The notes beneath the pieces are model-generated. The model worked only from the letters and a program-made list of their open reading frames with translations, did no database searches and was not told the origin of the DNA. Source: Rhizomys pruinosus (lineage: Eukaryota > Chordata > Mammalia > Rodentia > Spalacidae). Taken from it: a stretch of 64,000 nucleotides of DNA. Shown here in pieces: positions 22,455-32,880 of this stretch. The number at the start of each line of letters is the position of its first letter. Positions within the stretch are counted from its first letter, which is position 1. A program made the position numbers and the translations under genes. Location: contig VZQC01010571.1 in the NCBI GenBank assembly GCA_009823505.1, positions 166,144-230,143 on the forward strand, given 5' to 3'.

Positions 22455-22765
22455 AGATAGTAGGTTGTCTTGATGGCTCAGCTGGTAGCCCGTACCATGG
22501 TGCTTTGTGGAGGTCAGAAGACAGTTTGTCTGAATGGGCTCTGTACTCCCACCCTGTGGGTCCTGGGGATTTCAGGTCATCAGGCTTGGTGGAATAGGAA
22601 TGGGAGCTCAAGGACGGCATATACTGCCTAGTTAGAGCTAGTTCTCCCCTTACACCATGTGTTCCCTGGGATCAAGGTCTCAAAGGTTGCCATCTGACCT
22701 CCACGCTTGCACCGTGGCCCATGCACACCCCCCAATAACGAAATATAATTAAAATATATTAAAAA
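22455..22765. repeat. Degenerate tRNA-type SINE pieces
   Basis: GATGGCTCAGCTGGTAGCCC (sense promoter), GGTCAGAAGACAG...GGTCATCAGGCTTGGTGG (antisense type) and CATCTGACCTCCACGC (sense body) suggest overlapping old insertions. Confidence 0.4.
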
Positions 22766-22859
22766 TATAGTCGACAGAAAAAGTGAGGCTGGAAGGATTT
22801 CCCGTTTAGGTCCTAGACTAAGAAGTTGGTCAAAATACTGGACTATTTTTCTTTGTACC

Positions 22860-22947
22860 TCTAACCTCCTTAGTGTTCTTAGTTTTTGAACCCAGCTCCT
22901 CCCACATTTTGAGAAAGTACTCTACCACTGAGCTATATCCCTAGCCC
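22860..22947 (-). repeat. ID/B4-type SINE fragment
   Basis: GAACCCAGC...AAGTACTCTACCACTGAGCTATATCCC is the antisense ID half of a B4-like element. Confidence 0.65.
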
Positions 22948-23364
22948 AACTCCGCCTCTCTCTCTTCCATGTATGGTGTCCCTCATTTGTGGATCCTAGC
23001 ACCAAACCCTTATATGTAAGTCAAGCTGGGTATTCTTTTTAGTAAAAACAAGACTGCATCCTCTGATGTCACTAAGGACATAGTTTGAGAGTCATGTCTC
23101 TGAGATTTATGAGAATGAATAAATCTCTTCCTTAAACTACATTAAAAAAAAAAAAAGAACCCAATACTTCAGGTGAAAAATTGCCTTAACTCTGATTTTT
23201 TACTTTTGCTCTGAAGGTAACATATGAACTTTTTAAATTTATTGTTTTGTTTGTTGTTGGTGTTAATTCTAAGCCACAACTTTCTTCTCTTTCAAAATGT
23301 AAACAACCAAAAATATATGCTCTGTTTTGTTTTGAAATAAATAATACAGATTTAAAAAAATATT

Positions 23365-23514
23365 TTGTGCTAGGTGTAGTGGCTCACACTTTTAATCCTA
23401 GCACTTGAGAGGCAGAGGCAGGCAGATCTCTGTGAGTTCAAGGCCAGCCAGATCTACATCTTGTTCCAGGCCAGCTGGGGCTACAGGGAGACTCTTGTCT
23501 CAAAAAGACCAAAA
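23365..23514 (+). repeat. B1 SINE
   Basis: Sense B1 ending AAAAAGACCAAAAAAC. Confidence 0.9.
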
Positions 23515-23519
23515 AACAA

Positions 23520-23662
23520 AAACCAGAAGAGGGTATCTGATGCTCTGGAACTGGAGTTACAGATGTTTGTTAGTTAGCTGCCATGTGGGTGCTGGTAATC
23601 AAGCCTGGGTCTTCTGTAAGAGCAGCCAGTGCTCTTAACTGATAACCATCTTTCCAGCTGCT
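23520..23662 (-). repeat. B3-type SINE, 3'-truncated
   Basis: Antisense copy beginning mid-element at AGAAGAGGGTATCTG, directly after the B1 tail. Confidence 0.8.
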
Positions 23663-24014
23663 CTGTTTTTAATTAAAAATTCTTTTGGGGATAGGATGTT
23701 GCTCTTTAGCCTATGCTATTCTTAAGCTCCCTGTCTTCTTGCCTTAGTCTCCCCTCCTTTTCTTTTGTACTGTAAGTACACAGTGTCTGATCATTTATAT
23801 GTATGGAGAGAAAAATAGTCTCCTGATAATATTAATTATCAATATAAGTTGAATTACCTGTTAATACTAGACTGTATAGAGATAGGTGCTGCATAAATCA
23901 TACATAGAAATTTTTGCTCATGGGTGTTCCAGAAGATATTAGAGGACTGCTATTATCTAATAATTATAATTTATATTTATGTCATTGGTTGAATTTGAAT
24001 AACTCCCCAAAGTT

Positions 24015-24226
24015 CTTTTTATTTTTATTTTATGTATGAGTGTTTTGCTTGCATGTATATAAATGCATGATGTGTATGCAGTGCCTGCAGAGGCCAGAGG
24101 AGGGCGTTGGTCCCTCTGGATTTGGAGTTACTGATGGTTGTGAGCTGCTATGTGGGTGCTGAGAACTGAACCTGGGTCCTATAAGAGCAGCCAGTGCCTG
24201 TAACTGCTGAGCCATCTCTAAAGCTT
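24015..24226 (-). repeat. B3-type SINE
   Basis: Antisense, moderately diverged (GCAGAGGCCAGAGGAGGGCG). Confidence 0.85.
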
Positions 24227-24289
24227 CCTCCCCAAAGTTTCTTATAGCTGCTTTGCCATTTTGTTGTCCTAGACATTAAGCCCTTGACC

Positions 24290-24448
24290 TTTTCTTTTTG
24301 GTTATTTTGTTCTTTATATTTCTTTTGAGATACATACCCCATGTTGGCCTTGAGCTTGCTATGTAGCAAGGATAATCTTGAACTGATTTTCCTTCCTCCT
24401 CCTCCTAAGTGCTGGGATGACTGGCTTGTGCTTCCATGCCCAGCCAAG
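24290..24448 (-). repeat. Old B1 SINE
   Basis: Diverged antisense copy (CTTGAGCTTGCTATGTAGCAAGG; GTGCTGGGATGACTGG). Confidence 0.6.
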
Positions 24449-24835
24449 TCTTTTAGTTTGGCACAGGAAACATTTGAAGAAGTAGATCTTCCATAATTTA
24501 GTATTTAGTGAGGAGAAGAGGACTTTGGATCTGTCTGAACTGGGCAGATAGCCCATCCTCTAGAAATATGAACCTACATCTCAAGCTAATGAGGGCTAAA
24601 CGAGTACAGAATTGACAAAATATGGCACCTGTCATAAAATTGGTGTTTGGTAAATGTTGGTGTCCCTTTTCTTGGCTGGTGGTATGGCGTAGCTAGTTGA
24701 GTGAAACTTCTGTATGCTTAGAATCTTTCAGTGGCTTTTAGGAAATCCTAAAATTTATAATTTAATTTTTCTTAACAGCAGTTTTTTTTGTATCTTCTTA
24801 AAAATGAAAATGACATTCAAAAACATTAAAAATTT

Positions 24836-25046
24836 TTTGTTTTGTATGTGTATGAATGTACTGTCTGCATGCAGGTCTGTGCACCTGTGTTGTGCAATGC
24901 CTCGAGGTCAGAAGAGGGCATCGGATTCCCCTGGAACTGGAATTAAAGACGGTTCTCAGCCGCCATGTGGGTGCTGGAGATCGAACCCAGGTCCCCTGCA
25001 AAAGAAGTCAGTGCTCTTAACCGCTAGGCCATCTCTCCAGCCCACA
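24836..25046 (-). repeat. B3-type SINE (TTAAAGACGG subtype)
   Basis: Young-looking antisense copy without the 17-bp duplication. Confidence 0.92.
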
Positions 25047-25059
25047 TTTTAAATTTTTA

Positions 25060-25228
25060 AAAAGTTTTTTTGATTATTTTATGTGTATGAGTGTTTTGCT
25101 TAAATGTATGTTTGTACCATGTACATGCAGTGCCTACTGAGGTCAGAAGAGGGTGTTGGGTCTCCTAGAACTAGAGTTACAGGTGGTTGTAAGCTACCAT
25201 GTAGGTGCTTGAAACTGATCAGTAAGGT
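25060..25228 (-). repeat. B3-type SINE, promoter end missing
   Basis: Antisense copy ending at GTAGGTGCTTGAAACTGA, where the next B3 interrupts it. Confidence 0.8.
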
Positions 25229-25465
25229 CTGGAGAGATGACTGAGTGGTTAGGAGCATTGGCTCTTCTTGCAGAGGACCAGGGTTTGCTTCCTAGCATCT
25301 ACATTGACCACTTAAAACTCTGAGTAACTCCAGTTGCAGGGGCCCTCTTCTGACTTCTGCAGGCATGACATGGCATGGCATGGCGTGGCATGACATGGCA
25401 TGGCTGTACTTACATAGTTGCAGGCAAAACCCTCATACACATAAAATAAAAATAAATAAGTTAAA
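25228..25465 (+). repeat. B3-type SINE with internal (CATGG)n expansion
   Basis: Sense copy nested in the previous one. The GGCATTGCATGACATGG region has grown into about eight pentamers (25363-25404). Confidence 0.85.
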
Positions 25466-25634
25466 AACAAGCAGCAAGTGTGCTTAACTTCTGAGCCATA
25501 TCGCCTCAAAAAACTTTTTAAAGGATGAATTCTACAAAATTTTTAGAGTAAGAAGCTTTGAATTAGTTTTGTATAGTTTTTTTTTTTTTTACAGGAGTCC
25601 TGAATGGATTTTAGCACACATGTACATGTTCTTT

Positions 25635-25712
25635 TTTTTTAATTTATTTATTATTATTATTTATTTCTGTATGTGTATGAATGTACTGTCTGCATGCAAG
25701 TCTGTGCAGTTT
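25635..25712 (-). repeat. B3-type SINE tail fragment
   Basis: Only the 3' portion (TGTATGTGTATGAATGTACTG...AAGTCTGTGCA) is kept. Confidence 0.75.
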
Positions 25713-25831
25713 GTGAATGAAGATAGTGTTTTTGCTTGCACATCTTTAAATAGGGCAGTTAGGTTGGAGAAACCTACCAATTGTGGACAGGTACTGATAC
25801 AAAAAGTTTATGAGGATTATATACACACTTA

Positions 25832-25978
25832 CCTTTTTTTTTTTTTGTCTTTTTGAGACCCCTATCTCAAGGGTTTCCTTGTAGCCTCAGCTGGCCTGGA
25901 ACTCACTGTGTACACCAAACTGGCCTTGAACTCACAGAGATCCACCTGCCTTAAGGTGTGTACCACCATGCCCTTCTA
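25832..25978 (-). repeat. B1 SINE
   Basis: Antisense copy with a short deletion after CCACCTGCC. Confidence 0.85.
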
Positions 25979-26306
25979 CATTTAACTGGTATAGCTTTTA
26001 ATTTACCATGAAAAAATGTAATTCACAATAAAAAGTAGTATGTTATGTCAGCAGAAACAGATTGGCCTTTCATTCCTCATGAGCTGTGAGTCTTCCCCAG
26101 TTTGTAGCACCCTCTCCATTTTCTTTCGGTGGCCTGGAGTCTGGAACTGTATGTCTTCATTTGCCTGAACAGATATCACTGTAGGGCATTTTGGAGAAAT
26201 GTGAATAAAAGTACTAAGTTTCAATCTTTTGTTATGTTTTGTTTTATCAAATGGTTGAAAACGGGACACTAGTTTGGGCATATCTTTAAAGAAGAAATGA
26301 ATTTTT

Positions 26307-26560
26307 TTTTTTAATTTTTTTAAATTTTATTTATTTCTGTATGTGTATGAGTGTACTGTCTGCATGTAGGTCTATGCACCCGTGATGTGCAATGCCGCGG
26401 AGGTCAGAAGAGGGTGTCGGATTCCCCTGGAACTGGAGTTCTCCTGGAATTGGAGTTTCAGACGGTTCTCACCCGCCATGTGGGTGCCGGGGATCGAACC
26501 CGGGTCCTCTGCAAGAGCGATCGGTGCTCTTAACCGCTAGGCCATCTCTCCAGCCCAGAA
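26307..26560 (-). repeat. B3-type SINE (17-bp duplication subtype)
   Basis: Near-consensus antisense copy with the doubled GGAGTT block (26430-26458). Confidence 0.93.
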
Positions 26561-26624
26561 ATGAAGTTTTAAAGAAACATGCCATCTTGGAATTCTGAAT
26601 TGTCCATGGTATAGTTATAAATAA

Positions 26625-26778
26625 ATATTTTTTTTGGCCTTTTTGAGACAAGGTTTCCTGGTAGCCCCAGCTGGCCTGGAACTCCTTATATAGACCAGGC
26701 TAGCCTTGAAATCACAGTGATATGCCTGCCTATGCCTCCCAAGTACCAGAATTAAAGGCATGCACTATCATGCCCAGC
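26625..26778 (-). repeat. B1 SINE
   Basis: Antisense B1, moderately diverged. Confidence 0.88.
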
Positions 26779-26929
26779 ACAAATAATAATTTTTATATTG
26801 TTGTAAATCTAGTGTAGCTTGCTTCTTGGAAACAGAATAGTTTTAGAATGGTATCTGGTTATAGAGTGTTATTATGCACATAGTAGTTTAAGTTTATATA
26901 GGTCATTTTATAATTGGAAGGGACCCTTA

Positions 26930-26931
<2 letters not shown>

Positions 26932-27002
<71 letters not shown>

Positions 27003-27013
27003 CATACATATAT
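26932..27013. repeat. Compound microsatellite (TG)n(TA)n
   Basis: About 19 TG units (26933-26970) run into about 12 TA units and then (TACA)n to 27013. Alternating purine-pyrimidine tracts like this can adopt Z-DNA or cruciform forms. Confidence 0.95.
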
Positions 27014-27051
27014 GTGTATATATAAAACATAAGTACCCAGTATCTTTTTTT

Positions 27052-27205
27052 GGGGGGGAGGGTCTTTTTGAGACAGGGTCTTCCTGCAGCCCCAGCTGTC
27101 CTGAAACACTCTATGTAGACCAGGCTGGCCTTGAACTCCCAGAGATCCGCCTGCCTCTGCCTCCTGAGTGCTGGGATTACAGGTGTGTGCCACCGTGCCT
27201 GGCAG
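27052..27205 (-). repeat. B1 SINE
   Basis: Antisense copy with a GGGGGGG interruption before the tail. Confidence 0.9.
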
Positions 27206-27307
27206 TACCCATTATCTTACTGTGCCTATTTCTTGAAGTCACTTGTGTTGCCAAACTCTGGTATTGGAGAAATACATACAGGTCTGTGTATAAATTTAAA
27301 AAAATAA

Positions 27308-27527
27308 TTGATTTTTATTTTATGTGCATGAGTTATTGCCTAGATGTGTGTAAGTGCACCTGTGTCATGCAGTAACTGCGGAGGTCAGAAGAGGATGTTG
27401 TATTCTCCTGAAACTGGAGTTCTGGATGGTTGTTAGCTGCCATTTGGGTGCTGGGAATCAAACCTAGGGCCTCTGTAAGAGCAGCTAGTGCTCTTAACTG
27501 CTGAACTATCTTTCTAACCCTTGATAA
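27308..27527 (-). repeat. B3-type SINE
   Basis: Antisense copy, mildly diverged. Confidence 0.88.
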
Positions 27528-27540
27528 GTATTTTTAACAA

Positions 27541-27690
27541 GTTTTTTTTGTTGTTGTTGTTGAGACAGGGTCTCACTGTATAGTCCTGGCTGGCCTGGAA
27601 TTCCTTATGTAGACCAGACTGGCCTGGAACTCCTACCTCTGCCTCCTCAGTGCTGGAATTAAAGAAGTGTACCACCACATCCAGAAAGGT
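27541..27690 (-). repeat. B1 SINE
   Basis: Antisense copy with a (TTG)n piece in the tail and a central gap. Confidence 0.85.
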
Positions 27691-27948
27691 AAATATTTTT
27701 AATTTATAGAGTCGTAGTAAATAAAAAACAGTATGTCTCAGAGTTGTTAAGTGCTTATCAAGTGCAAAATTTTAGGAAATCAAGTGCTCTAAGTCAGTAA
27801 GATGGTTTTAGTGGTTTACTTATAATTTTGTCCTTCAGATGAGTTGTTTTCAATTAAAAAGAGAAGTGATTGTGTTTTTGCTGTTAGTTACATGTTGTGT
27901 ACTTTAAGACCATTTGACTAATGGTATGTTAAAAATATTTTAAGTTTC

Positions 27949-28205
27949 GGGGGCTGGAGAGATAGCCTAGTGGTTAAGAGCGCCGACTGCTCTTGCAGAG
28001 GACCCTGGTTCGATCCCCAGCACCCACATGGCGGCTAAGAACCGTCTGTAACTCCAATTCCAGGAGAACTCCAGTTCCAGGAGAATCTGAGACCTCTTCT
28101 GACCTCCTCGGCATTGCTCGACACGGGTGCACAAATCTACATTCAGACAGTACACTCATACACATACAAAAATAAATAAAAAATAAGAAATTTTAATAAA
28201 AAAAA
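27949..28205 (+). repeat. B3-type SINE (17-bp duplication subtype)
   Basis: Sense copy with AACTCCAATTCCAGGAGAAC followed by the second CTCCAGTTCC. Confidence 0.93.
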
Positions 28206-28224
28206 TTTTAAGTTTAAACTTTGA

Positions 28225-28770
28225 AAATTTCATGCACATGTACAATGTATCTTGATCATATGCATTCCCAAATCCCCCATTCCCACTTCCCTAGACCCTC
28301 CTAACACCTGCTCCTACCACTTTCATGTCTTATTTTTTATTAGTTTTCATTAATAACCCACTGAGTACAACTAATGTTGCCTGCGTGAACATGGGCAGCT
28401 TTCAAGTAGCCAACCTACATCAGTGTCTCTTTCAGCTCCAACAGCCATCAGTTTCCAACAGCTCTTCTCAAGAGGCCCTCCCTGATCCATGCTGGAATTA
28501 TTTACTAGCTTGGTCTTATGGAGATTTTGTGTAGGTAACCACCACAGCTGCTATGAGCTCATGAGTGCAACAGCCATGTCCTGTCCAGAAGATGGCACCT
28601 CACAGCTCTCCTCCCCATCCTCCAGCTCTTACATTCTCTCTGCCTCCTCTTCTGCAGGGTTTCCTGAGCCTTGTATGGGTTGATGTAGGTGTCTCATTAG
28701 GACTGAGCACCCAGCACTCACTATTCTCAGCTTTTTGACCAGTTACAAGTATCTGTAATATTGCACTTTT
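28225..28770. repeat. Old interspersed repeat, probably an L1 3'-end family
   Basis: TTGATCATATGCATTCCCAA, AACCCACTGAGTACAACTAATG and GTAGGTAACCACCACAGC...CATGAGTGCAACAGCC recall a common rodent L1 3'-UTR-type repeat. Recognition is from memory of the family, so subfamily and strand are left open. Confidence 0.5.
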
Positions 28771-28834
28771 TATTAGCTTTTGAATTAAAAATGTAAAGGT
28801 TTAAGTTTTAGACTTAACACTTTCTTTTTAATTT

Positions 28835-29050
28835 TAGAAGTATTTATTTTTATGTGTATGAGTATATTGCCTGTATGTGCGTAAGTGTACTTGTGTTGTG
28901 CAGTCCTGGCAGAGGTCAGAAAGAGGGCATTGGATTCCCCTGGAACAGCAGTTACACTTGTTAGCTGACATGTGGGTGCTGGGAATTGAACCTAGGTCCT
29001 CTGCAAGAACAACCAGTGCTCTTAAGTACTGAGCCATCTCTCCAGCTCCT
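28835..29050 (-). repeat. B3-type SINE
   Basis: Antisense copy with a short deletion at ACAGCAGTTACACTTG. Confidence 0.87.
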
Positions 29051-29357
29051 AGACTTAACACTTTCAAACCCTAATGTTACCCATTTGCTCATATTGAACA
29101 GGGAACTTACTTAGGCTAATCCCTAAAGCACCAAAGGAATGTTGAATTTTAGAGGTGGATTGGTGCTGTGTTTTATTTATTGTTGCATAATATTTATCTC
29201 AGACCTTAAAGCAGTAAGCAAGCATCTTATCACAGTTTCTTCGGGTTAGCTCCTTGTGGTCTCTGGTCTTTTATGTCTGAACTGCCAGCAGACTTTTAGT
29301 TGGGGTTGCTGTCACATCTGAAACTCTGGTGGAAGATGTTCCCCACTTTTTCTTTTT

Positions 29358-29521
29358 CTTATTTTTTTTTTTTTTTGGTCTTTTCGAGACAGAGCCCCCC
29401 TTTAGTCCCAGCTGGCCTGGAGCTCACTCTGTAGACCAGGCTGGCCTTGAACTCACGTAGATCCACCTGCCTCTGCCTCCTGAGTGCTAGGATTAAAGGC
29501 GTGCGCCACCACGCCCGGCAT
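29358..29521 (-). repeat. B1 SINE
   Basis: Well-kept antisense B1 with a poly-T tail at 29363-29377. Confidence 0.92.
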
Positions 29522-30054
29522 TCCCTACTTTTTCAATATGGCTCTTACAGGATGCAGTGCCTTGGGACTGTTGGACTGAAGGCCTTGGTCTTTGCTGGCT
29601 GCTGGACAGAGGCTTCTGTTACTTTGTCCAAGAGCGACCAAGAATATGGTGTCTATCTTTAGCTTAGATGATCAAGACATTGGTGACAGCTATGACTTTT
29701 ATAACCTTAAAAGTTATAATCTTAAAAGTTGCCTGTTGTCTCTTATTTGTTAGATAAAAAGAAAAAGTGCTTGCCACTTTTTCTTTTTAAAGATTCAAAA
29801 AGCAAAAAGGACTCAAAGATACAATAATTTTACTAAGGCTTGCAAGGAAGGTTATCTGACCAAAACTTAAAGTGATCAGTAGCCAGGCTCTTTGAGTAGC
29901 ATCTCATTCCCTTAGTAATTGTTAAAGACAGGTAGAAAAGAAGTAAAAATACAGATACTGAGAACACTTATAAGAAATATAAGAAATATTTAAAAATTGA
30001 AAGTAATTGTGTGTAGTGTGTGCGGGGGGGGGCAGAAGATGATATTGATTGTCT

Positions 30055-30275
30055 TGCTGTATCACTTTCTGCCTTATACTCTTGAGACAGGGTCCGTCAC
30101 CTCTCTTGGAGCTTGCTAATTTTTGCTAGGCTGGCTGTGATCCTCAGCCATTTTCTGTCTCTTCTCCCCTGAAGCTCTGGTTACAGGTGCGCATGGCTGT
30201 GCCCAGCTTTTTACAGTAGGTGCTGAGGCACTGAACTAAGACAGTCATGTTTGTGTGGAAGCACTCTTACCCACT
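30055..30275 (-). repeat. B4-like SINE, degenerate
   Basis: GAGACAGGGTCCGTCACC...GCTTGCTAATTTTTGC, then TACAGGTGCGCATGG and CACTCTTACCCACTGGGC, a composite B1/ID-type pattern. Confidence 0.5.
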
Positions 30276-30302
30276 GGGCAGTCCCAAAGTCATTGTTTCT
30301 AA

Positions 30303-30537
30303 AAATATTATTTTTTTATTATATGTGTATGAATGTATTGCCTGCATGTATGTACCTATGTCATGCAATACCCAAAGACAATAGGAGAGGGAATTGAATT
30401 CCCTTGAAACTAGAGTTACAGATGGTGTTGGCCACCATGTGTGTGGTGGAACTTGAACCTGGGTCTTGTGCAAGAGCAGCCAGTGCTCTTAACTGCAGAG
30501 CCATCTCCTTAACCGTAGAGCTACCTCTCCAGCCCCT
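30303..30537 (-). repeat. B3-type SINE
   Basis: Antisense copy with a small repeated promoter end (GAGCCATCTCC then GAGCTACCTCTCC). Confidence 0.85.
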
Positions 30538-30782
30538 CAAAGTAAATTTGAATTAACCCCTCAAGCTTCCATCTTGAGATGGAAAGTGGTAGCCAGATAT
30601 TTGTGTGTCTGTGAATGTATGCACCTTTGCTTCTGAGGAAAAACTTTATAACAAAAATTTGTATCTAAGTTATGGGATTTAACCTGTATGCCTTATAGTC
30701 TGGAAGGCTAATTTTTTTTTTAATGAGAGACACCTGTATGCAATTTATATTTTATGTGAATTTTTCCATTAATGACAGCCAT

Positions 30783-30955
30783 TTATTTATGTATGTATGT
30801 ATGTATGTGTGTATGTATTTGAGACAGGGTCTCCCTGTAGCCCCAGCTGTCCTGGAATTCACTCTGTAGACCAGGCTGGCCTTGAACTCACAAAGATCTG
30901 CCTGCCTCTGCCTCCCAAGTGCTAGGAATAAAGGCATGTGCCACCATGCCTGGCA
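30783..30955 (-). repeat. (ATGT)n tract and B1 SINE
   Basis: An ATGT microsatellite (30788-30818) forms the tail of an antisense B1. It is the first member of a tandem cluster. Confidence 0.9.
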
Positions 30956-31005
30956 CCATCATTTATTTATAAATCAGTGTTCTATTTCCTTTCTTTGGCA
31001 TCTCT

Positions 31006-31168
31006 CCTTTTTTTTTTTTTGGTCTTTTTGAAACAGGGTCTCCCTGTAGCCCCAGCTGTCCTAGAACTCTCTCTGTAGACTAGGCTGGCCTTGAACTCAC
31101 AAAGATCTCGCTGCCTCTTCCTCCCCAAGCACTAGGATTAAAAGCTGTGTGCCACCACGCCTGGCTTG
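31006..31168 (-). repeat. B1 SINE (cluster member 2)
   Basis: Antisense copy ending CACGCCTGGCTTGGCATC. Confidence 0.9.
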
Positions 31169-31176
31169 GCATCATC

Positions 31177-31345
31177 TTTTTTTTTTTTTTTTTGTTTTTT
31201 TTCTTGAGACAGGGTATCCCGTAGCCCCAGGCTTTTTTTGTCTCGGAAATCACTCTGTAGGACCAGGCTGGCCTGAACTCACATATCCGAATGCCTCTGC
31301 CTCCCAAGTGCTAGGAATAAAGGCAAGTGCCACCATGCCTGGTGC
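31177..31345 (-). repeat. B1 SINE (cluster member 3)
   Basis: Antisense copy with insertions (GCTTTTTTTGTCTCG), ending TGGTGCCATCATTTATTT. Confidence 0.88.
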
Positions 31346-31385
31346 CATCATTTATTTATAAATTAGTGTTCTATTTCCATCTCTC

Positions 31386-31547
31386 TTTTTTTTTTTTTTT
31401 GGTCTTTTTGAAACAGGGTCTCCCTGTAGCCCCAGCTGTCCTAGAATTTGCTCTGTAGGCTAGGCTGGCCTTGAACTCACAAAGATCCGCCTGCCTCTGC
31501 CTCCCAAGCACTAGGATTAAAGGTGTGTGCCACCACGCCTGGCTTGG
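31386..31547 (-). repeat. B1 SINE (cluster member 4)
   Basis: Near-duplicate of member 2 with the same TTGGCATCTC flank. Confidence 0.9.
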
Positions 31548-31761
31548 CATCTCTCTCTTTTTTTTTTTTTTTTTTTTTCTTTTTGGCATCTCTTTTTAAG
31601 ATAAGTATAGAAGAGGTTTACCACATGAAAAGAAATAGAGCCAAGGTATGGAAGTCGGGCCCTAAAGGGAAGTAAACCCAAATTTAGCAATGTGGTATAT
31701 CATAGTACTATTTATTTAGCCATGTGTATATCATAGTACTATTTAAAATTATTATCATTAT

Positions 31762-31902
31762 TATTATTGGCAGGGTTTCACTGTGTAGCACTAGCTGAAC
31801 TGGAAGTATAGTTCTGGTTGGTCTTGAACGCACAGAGATCCACTTGTCTCTGCCTCCTAAGTGTTGGGATTAAAGGCATGTACCACCATGCTTGACCTCC
31901 CC
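31762..31902 (-). repeat. Old B1 SINE
   Basis: Diverged antisense copy preceded by an (ATT)n stretch. Confidence 0.75.
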
Positions 31903-31907
31903 AAATA

Positions 31908-32106
31908 TTTTTAATTATGTTTATGTGTGCATAACTGTGTGTGTGGGTATATGATGTGAGTGCAGGTACCAAGGAGGCCAGAAACTGGATCTCCAGGAAG
32001 TGGAGTTACAGGTGATTGTGAGCTGTCTCACCGGTTCTGAGAACCAAACTCAGGTCCTTTGCAAGAGCAACAAGTACTCTTAACTGCCGAGCCATCTCTC
32101 CAGCCC
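31908..32106 (-). repeat. B3-type SINE
   Basis: Antisense, diverged centre (CCAGGAAGTGGAGTTACAGG). Confidence 0.82.
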
Positions 32107-32403
32107 TTACTATTTTTTTTAAAGCAAATTTTATGTGCATACTGTTTTTATATTGATAATAATAAAAGAAGATATCCATTTGTATTAATATATAATAATA
32201 TCATATTATTTTCTTACAACACCGAAGAGAGTACTTTTGTATATTGCATCTTCCTTAGGGGGAATGGGAGCAAAGCTGTTTGAAATCTGATTGAAGTGGT
32301 GGGGTGGGGTATAGATTAAATATCGATCTGAAGATTTCATAGTTGTTTCCAGCTTCCCTTTGCTTGGATTGTCTTAGAACTCTAGAATAAGAAGGGGCAT
32401 GGT

Positions 32404-32602
32404 TTAACAGTCTAAATCTGCACTGTCCAATATGGTAGCCACTAGTCCTGTGTGTTTAGTGAAGTTGAAATTAATATTCAGGAAATTAAATTTTCTTTCC
32501 TAGTTGTACTGAACAGATTTTAAGTAGTGGCACATGTTACTACTGGATTAGATAGCACAAACACAGAACATTTTTATCATACTACGTTCTGTGTTAATCT
32601 GA
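32404..32602. mobile_element. MER5-type hAT-Charlie relic
   Basis: CTGCACTGTCCAATATGGTAGCCACTAG is the hallmark end of MER5-type elements. The remainder is AT-rich and non-coding, interrupted by the next B1. Confidence 0.65.
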
Positions 32603-32603
32603 C

Positions 32604-32775
32604 TATTATTATTATTATTATTATTATTATTTGGTCTTTTTGAGAGGGTCTCCCTTTAGTCCCAGCTGGCCTGGAGCTTGCTCTGTAGACCAGGTGGGCC
32701 TTGAACTCATAGAGATCCGACTGCCTCTGCGTCCCAAATGCTGGGATTAAAGGCATGCACCACCACTCCCGGCTG
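32604..32775 (-). repeat. (ATT)n tract and B1 SINE
   Basis: About nine ATT units (32606-32632) form the tail of an antisense B1, about 105 bp before Stau2 exon 2. Confidence 0.9.
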
Positions 32776-32880
32776 GTTAACTATTATTTATTTTGATCTA
32801 GAGCATGTGTTTAAATTATTCAGTAGCCATTGAAGTTACCAGCTAAGTTGAACTTTTATTTCTTCATTTTAATTTTTCAG

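Larger units (their letters stand above)
20427..32880 (+). other. Stau2: Stau2 intron 1
   Basis: 12,454 nt bounded by a GTGAGT donor and a TTTTAATTTTTCAG acceptor with a T-rich tract just upstream. It is occupied mostly by SINEs listed separately. Confidence 0.65.

Noticed and set aside
26914..27375. A 153-codon frame across the TG/TA microsatellite
   Set aside because: It translates a microsatellite and an antisense B1.
30780..31620. Regularly spaced repeats resembling an array
   Set aside because: The repeats are B1 SINEs with poly-T tails in eukaryotic DNA and show no CRISPR-like short direct repeats.
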